From contig NZ_JACXGQ010000011.1 of NCBI RefSeq assembly GCF_022096995.1, positions 1 through 64,000 on the forward strand: a stretch of 64,000 nucleotides of DNA, written 5' to 3'. Shown in pieces: positions 9,308 to 18,231 of this stretch; positions within the stretch are counted from its first letter, which is position 1; each line of letters begins with the position of its first letter. The notes below the pieces were generated by a model. The model was given only the letters and a program-made list of their open reading frames with translations. It searched no databases and was not told where the DNA came from. This stretch comes from Yoonia sp. I 8.24 (GTDB lineage: Bacteria > Pseudomonadota > Alphaproteobacteria > Rhodobacterales > Rhodobacteraceae). The translations under genes were made by a program, and so were the position numbers.

Positions 9308-10612
9308 TCACGTCTCGCGGAATGCTTTGGCAAAATAATCTGCCAGCGGTTTGAGCAGGTATCCCATCGGGCTCCGGTCCGCAGTCCGAATGAATGCCTC
9401 GACCGGCATGCCGGGGATCAGCGTCATATCTGCGGGTAGCCGCGCGATTTCGCCATCGTTCAATTGCACCTCGGCGCGGTAGAATGACTGACCCGAGTTT
9501 TCGTTCTGAAATGCATCGGCTGAGACTTGGGTGACTGTGCCAAAAAGTTCGGGTGTACGGCTGCGATCAAACGCAGAAAAGCGCAGCGTGACTTCTTGGC
9601 CGACATAAATCTGATCGACATCTTGCACGTTCACTTGGGTCGCAATCACTAGCGGGCGGTCTTGCGGGATCAAGAAAAGCACAGGATCAGCGGCGCGGAT
9701 GACAGATTGTTCGGCGAAAACCTGCATGCCGTAAACGACCCCCGACACGGGCGCGCGGATATCCAAACGATCCAATTGACGGATCAATGTGCGACGCCGT
9801 TCGGCCAGTTCTAGCTGGTTGTATTGCAGGTCGCGCAGTCGGGTGATTGCCTCTTCACGCCGCGTTGTTGAAAGCGCTAAGATTTGCAGGTCGATTTCGG
9901 TGGCGCGTTCAGCGGCTTGCGCGGCTTGTGCGGACAGATCACCCATCGTGCCAAGCAGGCTGGCCTCTTCGCGTTGCAATGACAAAACCCGGCTGGCCTG
10001 CGCAAGTCCGCGGTCAAGCAGCGTTTGCTGATCTGCCAGCTCTTGTGCGATCAAGGCGCGCTGGGTTGCAAGGGCGGTTTGCTGTGCGGTGATGCCGTCG
10101 ATTTGGCTCGCGATTTGGGCGCTTTGCTGGTGTAGCTGTTCGACAGCACTTTGGTTCGAGTCGCGACGGGCCGCAAAAAGCCGGTTTTGCCCTGCAATCA
10201 ACTCGGCCGCTTCAACCGTGCCTGCTTCTGTCAAGGTCGCGTCAAACGTCAGCGTATCTGCACCATCGCGTTCTGCCTCGAGCCGTGCGCGCCTGGCGAG
10301 AATTTCGAATAACTGCCCTTCAACAACTGCGCGTTCTGACTGCAACACAGATGCATCTAATCGGACAAGTAAATCACCGGCTTCAACCGTGTCGCCTTCA
10401 ACCACCAAGATTTCAGAGACCACCCCGCCGTCAGGGTGTTGTACAACTTGGCGATTGCGGTCGACCTCGATCTGGCCGCTGGTGACAACCGCGCCGGTGA
10501 TTTGCGCAAGTACGGCCCATGTCCCGAACCCACCAACAAGAACGATCAGAGTAAGAATTCCCGCCCAAAGCAGCCGTTTTGCAGACCAGTTATGTTGGGT
10601 AGGATCGGTCAT
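9308..10612 (-). CDS. Type I secretion periplasmic adaptor, HlyD/PrsE family
   Basis: A 434-residue membrane-fusion protein. One transmembrane helix lies near residues 14-36, then the lipoyl half GQIEVDRNRQVVQHPDGGVV with VEGDTVEAGDLLVRLD, a long coiled coil (about residues 95-270) and the C-terminal beta domain with VSGVVYGMQVFAEQSVI. With an inner-membrane ABC exporter and TolC it secretes unfolded, often RTX, proteins. The start at 10612 overlaps the ABC gene by 4 bases; the frame is open 43 residues further but untypical. No RTX substrate or TolC gene is nearby, so the cargo lies elsewhere. Confidence 0.93.
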   Translation of the reverse strand: MTDPTQHNWSAKRLLWAGILTLIVLVGGFGTWAVLAQITGAVVTSGQIEVDRNRQVVQHPDGGVVSEILVVEGDTVEAGDLLVRLDASVLQSERAVVEGQLFEILARRARLEAERDGADTLTFDATLTEAGTVEAAELIAGQNRLFAARRDSNQSAVEQLHQQSAQIASQIDGITAQQTALATQRALIAQELADQQTLLDRGLAQASRVLSLQREEASLLGTMGDLSAQAAQAAERATEIDLQILALSTTRREEAITRLRDLQYNQLELAERRRTLIRQLDRLDIRAPVSGVVYGMQVFAEQSVIRAADPVLFLIPQDRPLVIATQVNVQDVDQIYVGQEVTLRFSAFDRSRTPELFGTVTQVSADAFQNENSGQSFYRAEVQLNDGEIARLPADMTLIPGMPVEAFIRTADRSPMGYLLKPLADYFAKAFRET

Positions 10613-12342
10613 GTGACACCCCCGGCTTTGCCGCTTGCGCGTTGAATGTCGCCGTGATTTTTGACCATCTCGGCCATCACGGCATCTTTGGGCCCAAAGG
10701 CACGGCGCGCGCCGTTTTCTATCACCAAGAGCGCGTCGCATTCTTGGATCGCGGCGGGCCGGTGCGCCATGATAAACACAATCGCCCCTTCGGATTTGAG
10801 CGTTTTGATCGCGCGGTTCAGCGCAATTGATCCTTCGTTATCAAGGTTCGAATTGGGTTCATCCAAGACCAGCATAACGGGATCACCGTAAAGCGCGCGC
10901 GCCAAGCCGATCCGCTGAATTTGCCCGCCTGACAACCGGCCACCAGTGGCGGTTACACGTGTGTCGTAGCCATCGGGCAACCGCAGGATCATATCATGTG
11001 CTGCGGATTTTTGCGCGGCTTTGACCACGGCGGCGTCATCTGGCTGCAACGCCATCCGGGCGATGTTTTCTTTGATTGTGCCGTCGAACAACTGTACGCG
11101 CTGCGGCAAGTATCCGATATATTGCCCCAAGGTATCCGGATCATATTGGTCAAGCGCCGCACCGTCCAAACGAACCTTGCCGCCCGCAGGTTGCCATACC
11201 CCTGTCAACACCCGCGCCAGTGTGGATTTCCCGGCGCCGGAGGTGCCGATTACGCCAACGGCTTGGCCGGGTTTGACCTCAAAGCTCATGGCACGCAACG
11301 CCGGCAGGGTTTCACCGGGCGGGACCACGGTCACTTGTTCCACGCGCAAATGCGCGTTTGGCTTTGGTAATGTGGTATGCGCGGTATCGGCGGGAACGGC
11401 GCTAAGCAAGACCGACAAGTTGTGCCAGCCTTCGCGCCCGCTTTGGAATACCGCCCAATGGCCGACAATCGATTCAATCGGTGCAAGCCCGCGACCCAAT
11501 AGAATTGACCCAGCAATCATCGCACCGGGCGACAGTTGGTTGTTCAACACAAGATAGGCCCCAAGACCCAACATTGCCGATTGCAAAATAAGCCGGAACG
11601 TTTTGGTCAGTGCTGTAAACGTACCCGATGTATCTGCGGCTGATATGGTTGCCTCTAGCGATTTTCCGCGCGCGCGTTGCCAGCGCCCAAAGGCTGCATC
11701 GCGCATACCTAGCGAATGTACCATTTCGCTTTCTTGACGGATTTGGCTGCCCATTTGGTCCGCTGCAAACCGTGCGGCCTGCGATCTGGTTAACGGCTTG
11801 CGGCTGCTAAATTGGTTCATCAGTGCCACTGCGATCAATATGACGGCCCCAATGACCGCAAGCATCCCCATCAGCGGGTGGAATATGAAAATGCCCATAA
11901 AAAACAGAGGTGCCCAAGGCAGATCAAATGCCGCCATCAGCGCCGGAGACGTGATCATGCGCTGGATGGATTCGAGATCGCGCAACCCTGTCGCTGCTTC
12001 GCGCGGCGCGCGCGCTAACGTCGTAGCTTGCATTACGGCGGCAAAGACCGGACGGTCTAGCTGCGTTTGAAACTCTGCACCAACACGGGCCATGACCCGG
12101 CCGCGGACATAATCCAAAATACCCATCATCCCGTATAGAAACCCAACGAGAGCCGATAGCGCGATCAACGTTTCAAACGACCGCGAGCTCAGCACGCGGT
12201 CATAGACGTTCAACATATAAAGCGGCCCGGTCAGCATCAACAGGTTCACAAAAAAGCTGAAAATTGCGACGGCCCAATAGAGCGCACGGCTAGACTGTCG
12301 GGCGGCGCGCAGTTGAGACAGACCTTTGGCGTTGTCGGGCAT
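10609..12342 (-). CDS. Type I secretion ABC permease/ATPase, PrtD family
   Basis: About 577 residues: an N-terminal transmembrane domain of roughly six helices fused to a nucleotide-binding domain. Walker A is GTSGAGKST, the signature is LSGGQIQRIGLARAL, and Walker B is VMLVLDEPNSNLD with the switch His in IVFIMAHRP. It lacks the C39 peptidase domain of bacteriocin exporters, which places it with PrtD/PrsD exporters of leaderless C-terminal-signal proteins. ATG at 12342 is preferred; an upstream in-frame start at 12396 is possible. It is the first gene of the pair with the HlyD-family adaptor. Confidence 0.93.
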   Translation of the reverse strand: MPDNAKGLSQLRAARQSSRALYWAVAIFSFFVNLLMLTGPLYMLNVYDRVLSSRSFETLIALSALVGFLYGMMGILDYVRGRVMARVGAEFQTQLDRPVFAAVMQATTLARAPREAATGLRDLESIQRMITSPALMAAFDLPWAPLFFMGIFIFHPLMGMLAVIGAVILIAVALMNQFSSRKPLTRSQAARFAADQMGSQIRQESEMVHSLGMRDAAFGRWQRARGKSLEATISAADTSGTFTALTKTFRLILQSAMLGLGAYLVLNNQLSPGAMIAGSILLGRGLAPIESIVGHWAVFQSGREGWHNLSVLLSAVPADTAHTTLPKPNAHLRVEQVTVVPPGETLPALRAMSFEVKPGQAVGVIGTSGAGKSTLARVLTGVWQPAGGKVRLDGAALDQYDPDTLGQYIGYLPQRVQLFDGTIKENIARMALQPDDAAVVKAAQKSAAHDMILRLPDGYDTRVTATGGRLSGGQIQRIGLARALYGDPVMLVLDEPNSNLDNEGSIALNRAIKTLKSEGAIVFIMAHRPAAIQECDALLVIENGARRAFGPKDAVMAEMVKNHGDIQRASGKAGGVT

Positions 12343-12490
12343 GCGTGAAAATTTCCTTACCTGCGCAGATTTTGCGCAACCTATAGCAAAACACAAGGGT
12401 GTTAACCTTCAATCTACACCTGTGAATTTACGGGCAAACATTCATTTAAGAGATTGATCATCTTACCGTATTCCCGCTAGCCTTGATGAT

Positions 12491-12850
12491 ATGACATATT
12501 TACCTAAAATTGCCTTTGCCCTGCTTGCCCCTAATCTCGCGTTTGCCGTCCCATTTGACGGTGTCTATAAACAGACGGCCCATTCGGAATGCGCGTTGGT
12601 TGGTGTTGATGGCGGGTCGCTTGAGATCAAAGACGGGATTTTTTATGGCGTTGAAATGCAATGCCGCATGACCAACCCCGTTGATATCAACGATATGGAC
12701 GCAACCATTTTTCAGATGGAATGCTCGGGCGAGGGGCAAACTTGGTCAGAACGTGCCATCCTAATGAATGACGCCGAACAGACCGGCATCATTATGGTGT
12801 GGAACGGCTATGCGTTTCGCTATTCGCGCTGCGAAGAAGGCGAATATTAG
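12491..12850 (+). CDS. Small exported protein of unknown function
   Basis: A 119-residue protein with an N-terminal signal peptide (hydrophobic to about residue 19, probable cleavage after AFA). The mature part has four cysteines (ECALVG, MQCRM, MECSG, SRCEE), an even number that could form two disulfides in the periplasm. I do not recognise a family. It is divergent from the secretion ABC gene, and its stop shares a TTAG tetranucleotide with the convergent PBP gene. Confidence 0.7.
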   Translation: MTYLPKIAFALLAPNLAFAVPFDGVYKQTAHSECALVGVDGGSLEIKDGIFYGVEMQCRMTNPVDINDMDATIFQMECSGEGQTWSERAILMNDAEQTGIIMVWNGYAFRYSRCEEGEY

Positions 12851-15003
12851 TCGCCGATAATCGAATCCAGCAGATTCAGGATATCTTGATCCAGCACTTC
12901 ACCGCCTTCGCTGTGCAAGAGACCAGAATCGACAGGGCGTTCCGGTACAGTCAGCGGTAGCGGCGTTGGTGTTTTATCGGCCAGAACACGGGTCATGGTT
13001 TCGCGCCAAATCGTTGCGGGCAGCCCGCCACCTGTGACACCTGTCAGTGGACGGTTATCATCGTTGCCCATCCAAACCCCGGTGACATAATCGCCGGTAA
13101 ATCCGATAAACCACGCGTCACGTGCCCCTTGGGTGGTGCCGGTTTTACCCGCGATTTCCCAACCATCAATCTGCGCGCGACCTCCGGTGCCTTCTTCAAC
13201 AACTTTTGTCATCATCCACGTCAGCTGACGTGCCGCGTTTTGACTGATGATCCGTTCGCCGATGCCGGATCCTTGCGAATCCATCAGTGAATCGCTGTCG
13301 CCACGGATGCGCAGATCCACCAAACCATAGGGTGTCACTTGCGACCCACCGTTCAAAATGCCTGCATAGGCACCTGTCATATCCAGCAGAGTGCTTTCGG
13401 ACACGCCCAGCGCTAGGGCAGGCCCCGCCGCCAAGTCTCCGTTGAGCCCAAAGCCGTTGGCGACGTTGCGTACCAGTTCGCGACCGACGTCCTCGGATAA
13501 GACAATCGCAGGGATGTTGCGGCTTTCGGCAAGGGACTGGATCAGGGTGATCGGCCCTTTGAATTCGCGGTCATAGTTTTCGGGGCACCAATCGCCTGCG
13601 CCGCGTCTGCTCCAACACGTGCGGGCATCATCGATCATGGTGTAAGGTGACACGCCAAGATCAAGCGCCGCAGCAAAGATAAACGGTTTGAACGAAGACC
13701 CAGTCTGCCGATTGGCTTGGGTCGCGCGGTTGAACGCGCCCGTTTCACCGATGTTGCGCCCGCCGACCATTGCGCGGACCGCGCCGTCTGCCGACATAAC
13801 GACAATCGCGGCTTGTGCTGTTGAATCGGCGCTGACCCTTTCCTCGAACACGCTGATCATCGCCTCTTCGGCGGCTGCTTGGATTGCGGGATCAAGGGTG
13901 GTGCGGATATGCACATCTTCGGTGGTGTTGCGGGTGAACGATTCTGGTCCACTGCGCATAATCCAATCGGCAAAGAAGGTGGCGGCATTTGCGCGTGCGG
14001 TTTCCGATAGGGTCGCGGGGTTGGTTCGGGCCTCATCAGCCTCGGCGGTCGTTAAATGGCCTTGGGCCTCCATCAAGCCGACGACGACAGCAGCACGGTT
14101 CTGGGAGCGCTGCAAATTGGCGGTAGGCGCTAAGGTTGACGGCGCGGTGAGCAACCCGGCCAACATCGCCGACTGCGCGGGGTCTAACGCTCTTGCCGGA
14201 ATGCCAAAGTAGCGCTGCGATGCGGCCTCAAAGCCGCGTGCACCTGCGCCTAGGTAGGCGCGGTTCAGATAAATGGATAAGATTTCGTCTTTGGTGTAGG
14301 CGATTTCCATACCAACAGAATACACAGCTTCGCGGGCTTTACGCCAAAGCGAGCCTTGGCGGCAGTCTCTTTCATAATCAGTTTCGGATTCCCATTTTGT
14401 TGGATCATAGGGCACGCCAAGACAAAGCAGTTTGGCGGTTTGCTGCGTGATTGTAGAGCCCCCGTGGCCAGACAGCGGCCCGCGCCCTTCGCGCAGGTTG
14501 ATCCGTACAGCGGATGCGATCCCGCGCGGGGAAATACCAAAGTGGCGATAGAAACGCTTATCCTCGGTGGCGATCACCGCATTGGTAAGGTGGTCCGATA
14601 CGGTATTCACTGTGACCATGCCGCCAAACTGGTCACCGCGCCAAGCAAAGACTTCGCCGCGGAAGTCGGTCATTGTGACCGATCCACGCGTCCGCCCGTC
14701 AATTAGCTCTTCAACGGGGGGCATCTGAGCTGCGAAATAGAATGAAAATCCGGCGATGATCAGGCCAACGACAAGACCAAGACGCCAGCTAACGGCCCAA
14801 ATGATGCGCAAGGCCCAACGGAACGGCAGCAGAATCCAGCCCAATAGCCCGCGCGGCTTGCGCGGCTTTGGCGCGGATTTGCGGCGGGCCGCAGGTTTCG
14901 CGGTTGGCTTTTTCTTTGGCGCGGGCTTCTTTTTTGGCGTTTTTTTCGCCGGGTAGCGCTTATCTGCCACCAAAGGTGTCCGCTTATTGCCGTTTCCAGT
15001 CAT
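12847..15003 (-). CDS. Penicillin-binding protein 1A-family transglycosylase/transpeptidase
   Basis: A 718-residue bifunctional class A PBP that polymerises and cross-links peptidoglycan. A long Lys/Pro/Ala-rich cytoplasmic tail (about residues 8-50) precedes one transmembrane helix. The GT51 domain has ATEDKRFYRHFG with the catalytic Glu and GGSTITQQTAK. The transpeptidase domain has SSFK (active Ser, SxxK), SRN (SxN) and GKTGTTQ (KTG). It ends without the extra C-terminal domain of large PBP1B proteins. Convergent with the preceding gene, overlapping 4 bases. Confidence 0.95.
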   Translation of the reverse strand: MTGNGNKRTPLVADKRYPAKKTPKKKPAPKKKPTAKPAARRKSAPKPRKPRGLLGWILLPFRWALRIIWAVSWRLGLVVGLIIAGFSFYFAAQMPPVEELIDGRTRGSVTMTDFRGEVFAWRGDQFGGMVTVNTVSDHLTNAVIATEDKRFYRHFGISPRGIASAVRINLREGRGPLSGHGGSTITQQTAKLLCLGVPYDPTKWESETDYERDCRQGSLWRKAREAVYSVGMEIAYTKDEILSIYLNRAYLGAGARGFEAASQRYFGIPARALDPAQSAMLAGLLTAPSTLAPTANLQRSQNRAAVVVGLMEAQGHLTTAEADEARTNPATLSETARANAATFFADWIMRSGPESFTRNTTEDVHIRTTLDPAIQAAAEEAMISVFEERVSADSTAQAAIVVMSADGAVRAMVGGRNIGETGAFNRATQANRQTGSSFKPFIFAAALDLGVSPYTMIDDARTCWSRRGAGDWCPENYDREFKGPITLIQSLAESRNIPAIVLSEDVGRELVRNVANGFGLNGDLAAGPALALGVSESTLLDMTGAYAGILNGGSQVTPYGLVDLRIRGDSDSLMDSQGSGIGERIISQNAARQLTWMMTKVVEEGTGGRAQIDGWEIAGKTGTTQGARDAWFIGFTGDYVTGVWMGNDDNRPLTGVTGGGLPATIWRETMTRVLADKTPTPLPLTVPERPVDSGLLHSEGGEVLDQDILNLLDSIIGD

Positions 15004-15217
15004 TGTCTGCTCGATTGATTATTTATCAGGTTTTTTACAACCATAACGTCGGTTTTCACAAATGTAGAGCACGATGAGTCGTGCATACCATGTTTTTATA
15101 TCGCACAAAAAGTAGGCTATTGTGGTAGTTTGTGCAAAAATTGTGCAACTGTGGTCGTTTTTGGGGCAGTTTAACACCTCGGAAACCTTGCTCGGACGGG
15201 ACACACACGGTTTTTGT

Positions 15218-15270
15218 CCCCTTGCAAGCCGTCGCTGCAAAAGCGGCGTGCATTTAAATATTGCAAGGGG
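15218..15270 (+). promoter_or_regulatory. Long inverted repeat covering the glnK ribosome-binding site
   Basis: CCCCTTGCAA (15218-15227) is perfectly complementary to TTGCAAGGGG (15261-15270), and the latter holds the AAGGGG ribosome-binding site of glnK, 6 bases before its GTG. An inner stem, CGTCGCT (15230-15236) with AGCGGCG (15242-15248), has one G-U pair. If transcribed, the leader could fold and hide the start. The region 15004-15217 upstream is AT-rich with no gene; it holds GCACAAA mirrored by TTTGTGC and a repeated TTGTGCA. Confidence 0.5.
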
Positions 15271-15276
15271 AAGAAC

Positions 15277-15615
15277 GTGAAACTCATCATTGCAACAATC
15301 AAGCCGTTTAAACTCGAGGAGGTCCGCGAAGCGCTGACCACCGTGGGTGTACGTGGCATGATGGTGTCAGAAATCAAGGGCTTCGGCTCGCAATCCGGCC
15401 ACACTGAAATTTACCGCGGCGCAGAATACGCCGTGAATTTCGTGCCAAAGGTCAAGCTTGAAGTCGTCGTGCCAGCGTCGATGGCCGAGCAGGTGGTTTC
15501 CACCATCGCATCCACCGCTAAAACCGAAAAAATCGGCGACGGCAAGATTTTCGTTCTCGACGTTGAAAGCGCCGTTCGCGTGCGGACAGGCGAGACAAAC
15601 GACGACGCGCTTTAA
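15277..15615 (+). CDS. glnK: Nitrogen regulatory protein P-II (GlnK type)
   Basis: A 112-residue PII signalling protein that binds ATP/ADP and 2-oxoglutarate and blocks the AmtB channel when nitrogen is plentiful. The opening KLIIATIKPFKLEEVREAL, the T-loop RGAEYAVNFVPK with the uridylylated Tyr at about position 51, and the C-loop VRVRTGETNDDAL are all intact. The start is GTG at 15277, preceded by AAGGGG; upstream residues in the frame are not family-like. It lies 30 bases before amtB, the classical glnK-amtB pair. Confidence 0.96.
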   Translation: MKLIIATIKPFKLEEVREALTTVGVRGMMVSEIKGFGSQSGHTEIYRGAEYAVNFVPKVKLEVVVPASMAEQVVSTIASTAKTEKIGDGKIFVLDVESAVRVRTGETNDDAL

Positions 15616-15645
15616 GCGCGCCCAAAAAACAAGGGACAGACACTA

Positions 15646-16974
15646 ATGAAACTCTCAAATCTTATTCCAGCCACAGCGCTCGCGACCGCGATGCCGTTGG
15701 TGGCCTTTGCACAGGACGCCGAAGTGGCGGTCGCCGTGCCAACGGATTCCGTCTTTATCTTTAACACGCTGCTGTTCTTGATCGGCGGCTTTCTTGTATT
15801 CTTCATGGCTGCGGGCTTTTCCATGTTGGAAGCCGGTCTGGTGCGCTCTAAGAACGTGACCACACAGCTGACCAAAAACGTCGCGCTGTTTGGTTTGGCG
15901 TCAATCTTCTACTACCTCATCGGTTACAACCTGATGTACCCACTGGGCGATTGGGCAATCGAAGGCTACCTATCTGGCCTCTTCGGTCCAGGTGTTCTGG
16001 AAGCTGTTGGTGTGACGGCAGAAGGTGCTGACGACTACGGCTATGCGTCAACCGGTTCAGACTTCTTCTTCCAGCTGATGTTCTGTGCGGCAACCGCATC
16101 GATCGTTTCTGGTACCGTCGCTGAGCGTATCAAACTGTGGCCATTCTTGATCTTCACGATCATCTTGACTGCAATCATCTACCCAATCACTGCGTCTTGG
16201 ACTTGGGGCGGCGGTTTTGTTGGCGAAGCTGGCTTCTCTGACTTTGCTGGTTCGACCATCGTTCACTCTGTTGGTGGCTGGGCTGCGTTGACTGGTGCGA
16301 TCATTCTTGGACCACGTTTGGGCAAATACAAAGATGGTAAGGTAACACCTTTCCCGGGCTCAAACCTGCCATTGGCGACATTGGGTACATTCATCTTGTG
16401 GATGGGTTGGTTCGGCTTTAACGGCGGCTCACAGCTTGCAATGGGTTCTGTTGGCGACGTTGCAGATGTTTCGCGCATCTTCTCGAACACCAACGCGGCT
16501 GCTGCTGGTGGTGCCGTTGCTGCGCTGCTTCTCACACAGCTTTTGTACAAAAAAGTCGACCTGACAATGGTTCTGAACGGCGCACTTGCTGGTCTGGTGT
16601 CTATCACGGCCGAGCCTTTGGCACCGTCTTTGGGCCTTTCTACGATCATTGGTATGATTGGCGGCGTCTTGGTTGTTGTTAGCGTACCACTTCTTGATAA
16701 GTTCAAGATCGATGACGTTGTTGGCGCGATTCCAGTTCACCTCGTCTGCGGTATCTGGGGTACGCTGGCTGTTGTGCTGACTGGCACTGCAACCATTGGC
16801 GACCAACTGTTCGGTATCGTTGTGATCGGTCTTGCGACCATCGTTGCATCGGCTGTTGTCTGGTTCATCCTGAAAGCAACCGTCGGTATCCGGGTTTCTG
16901 AAGAAGCTGAAATCAACGGTTTGGACGTGTCCGAGCTGGGCATGGAAGCCTACCCAGAGTTCTCAAAAGGCTAA
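15646..16974 (+). CDS. amtB: Ammonium transporter
   Basis: A 442-residue Amt/Mep/Rh channel with an N-terminal signal peptide (cleavage after VAFA near residue 22) and about eleven transmembrane helices. The two pore histidines are in STIVHSVGGW and AIPVHLVCGIWG, and the family stretch GFSMLEAGLVRSKN is near residues 56-70. It conducts ammonium/ammonia across the inner membrane and is gated by GlnK. Codon use is noticeably T/A-biased at third positions relative to neighbours, which fits high expression. Confidence 0.97.
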   Translation: MKLSNLIPATALATAMPLVAFAQDAEVAVAVPTDSVFIFNTLLFLIGGFLVFFMAAGFSMLEAGLVRSKNVTTQLTKNVALFGLASIFYYLIGYNLMYPLGDWAIEGYLSGLFGPGVLEAVGVTAEGADDYGYASTGSDFFFQLMFCAATASIVSGTVAERIKLWPFLIFTIILTAIIYPITASWTWGGGFVGEAGFSDFAGSTIVHSVGGWAALTGAIILGPRLGKYKDGKVTPFPGSNLPLATLGTFILWMGWFGFNGGSQLAMGSVGDVADVSRIFSNTNAAAAGGAVAALLLTQLLYKKVDLTMVLNGALAGLVSITAEPLAPSLGLSTIIGMIGGVLVVVSVPLLDKFKIDDVVGAIPVHLVCGIWGTLAVVLTGTATIGDQLFGIVVIGLATIVASAVVWFILKATVGIRVSEEAEINGLDVSELGMEAYPEFSKG

Positions 16975-17000
16975 TACTTAACCTTTGTTAAGTGAGCATG

Positions 17001-17028
17001 ACCTGGGCGTTCGCGCCCGGGTTTTTTT
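17001..17028 (+). terminator. Rho-independent terminator of glnK-amtB
   Basis: ACCTGGGCG pairs with CGCCCGGGT around a TTCG tetraloop (one wobble pair) and is followed by seven T residues. Confidence 0.9.
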
Positions 17029-17035
17029 GTGCGCT

Positions 17036-17060
17036 GGTGGATCGAGATCCACCCTACGGG
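17036..17060. repeat. Dispersed palindrome, family A, copy 1
   Basis: GGTGGAT-CGAG-ATCCACC followed by CTACGGG. The same plan recurs at 26743 and 37747 with different arm and loop bases but a constant YTACGG tail. All three copies are intergenic. Confidence 0.6.
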
Positions 17061-17205
17061 CAGTACGCAAAATTATTCGAACTATTGCAATTTTGCGCTA
17101 TATTCTTGCGTCTTCTGGCGGGCAATGGGCTGAGATAGCAAAGAATTCCCGTGATTGGCGCTGTAATCGTCAAGAAAGAGTTTTCCCTGCATTCGGAGTA
17201 GTCCC

Positions 17206-18207
17206 ATGATCCAGACCCCATATCTTTTGTTTCTTGGCGATGCGCCTGATCAGCTTGCCGCGAAGGTGGCGCAGGGGATCAAAGATTGGCGCCCCGATAA
17301 CGCCGTCGGGCAATTTCGCATGCCAGGTTGTGGTGCAGACGTCGGCATTGCCGATATGACGCTCGCCCAAGCGAAAGAGGCTGGCGCAAAGACGCTTGTT
17401 ATCGGGGTCGCCAATCGCGGTGGCGTGATTTCGGATGCGTGGAAAGAGGTCTTGGTAGAAGCCCTGCAAATGGGCTTTGATGTTGCTTCGGGTCTGCACA
17501 ATTTGCTGCGCGATGAAAACGACCTGATGGCGGCTGCACGTGTGAACGGACGCACCCTATTTGATGTGCGCATTCCGTCTGTCGCCTATCCAATTGCGAA
17601 TGGCAAAAAACGGTCCGGAAAACGCTGCCTTGCCGTGGGGACAGATTGTTCCGTTGGGAAAATGTATACCGGGCTTGCGATGGATGCTGAGATGCAAAAA
17701 CGCGGCATGAATTCCACCTTCCGCCCGACCGGCCAGACAGGGATTTTGATCACCGGGGGCGGTGTACCGCTTGACGCTGTGATCGCTGATTTCATGGCGG
17801 GTGCGGTCGAATACCTGACCCCGGACAATGATGATGATCATTGGGATCACATTGAGGGGCAGGGCAGCCTGTTCCACGTGTCTTATTCTGGTGTGACAAT
17901 GGCGTTGATTCATGGCGGCCAGCCCGACGCGCTTGTGTTGGCGCATGAACCGACCCGCGCCCATATGCGCGGTCTTCCGGGGTATGCGTTGCAAAGCCTT
18001 GAAAAATTGCGTGATACAGCGCTTCCGTTGGCACGTATTGCGAACCCCGACTGCCAAGTGATTGGTGTTTCAGTGAACACCCAGCATCTGTCTGAACCGG
18101 AAGCCGAGGCATATCTGGCCGAAGTCGAAGCCCGCATGGGGCTGCCGGCTGTTGATACATATCGCCAAGGCGCTGGCCGTCTGGTCGATGCGCTTGCGGG
18201 GCTATAA
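17206..18207 (+). CDS. dgcN: N-acetyltransferase DgcN (DUF1611 family)
   Basis: A 333-residue DUF1611 protein. The nucleotide-binding-like loop VGTDCSVGKMYTGLAMDAEM, near residues 145-165, is the family hallmark, and HGGQPDALVLAHEPTR follows. In the marine D-glutamate pathway described for Proteobacteria, DgcN acetylates D-Glu and DgcA racemises the N-acetyl product to the L form. The gene immediately downstream is dgcA-like, then a D-amino-acid transaminase, supporting that role. GGAG lies before ATG at 17206. The exact acyl acceptor in this organism is inferred, not shown. Confidence 0.85.
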   Translation: MIQTPYLLFLGDAPDQLAAKVAQGIKDWRPDNAVGQFRMPGCGADVGIADMTLAQAKEAGAKTLVIGVANRGGVISDAWKEVLVEALQMGFDVASGLHNLLRDENDLMAAARVNGRTLFDVRIPSVAYPIANGKKRSGKRCLAVGTDCSVGKMYTGLAMDAEMQKRGMNSTFRPTGQTGILITGGGVPLDAVIADFMAGAVEYLTPDNDDDHWDHIEGQGSLFHVSYSGVTMALIHGGQPDALVLAHEPTRAHMRGLPGYALQSLEKLRDTALPLARIANPDCQVIGVSVNTQHLSEPEAEAYLAEVEARMGLPAVDTYRQGAGRLVDALAGL

Positions 18208-18231
18208 GATCAGATTTAGCAAAATCTGATC
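18208..18231. repeat. Perfect hairpin between dgcN and dgcA
   Basis: GATCAGATTT-AGCA-AAATCTGATC: a perfect 10-base inverted repeat with a 4-base loop, starting on the base after the dgcN stop codon. It could protect the dgcN 3' end or attenuate read-through into dgcA. No U-run follows directly. Confidence 0.6.

Noticed and set aside
15004-15276. A sigma-54 promoter for glnK-amtB
   Set aside because: I looked for the GG-N10-GC pattern of -24/-12 promoters and found no convincing match, although NtrC control would be expected.
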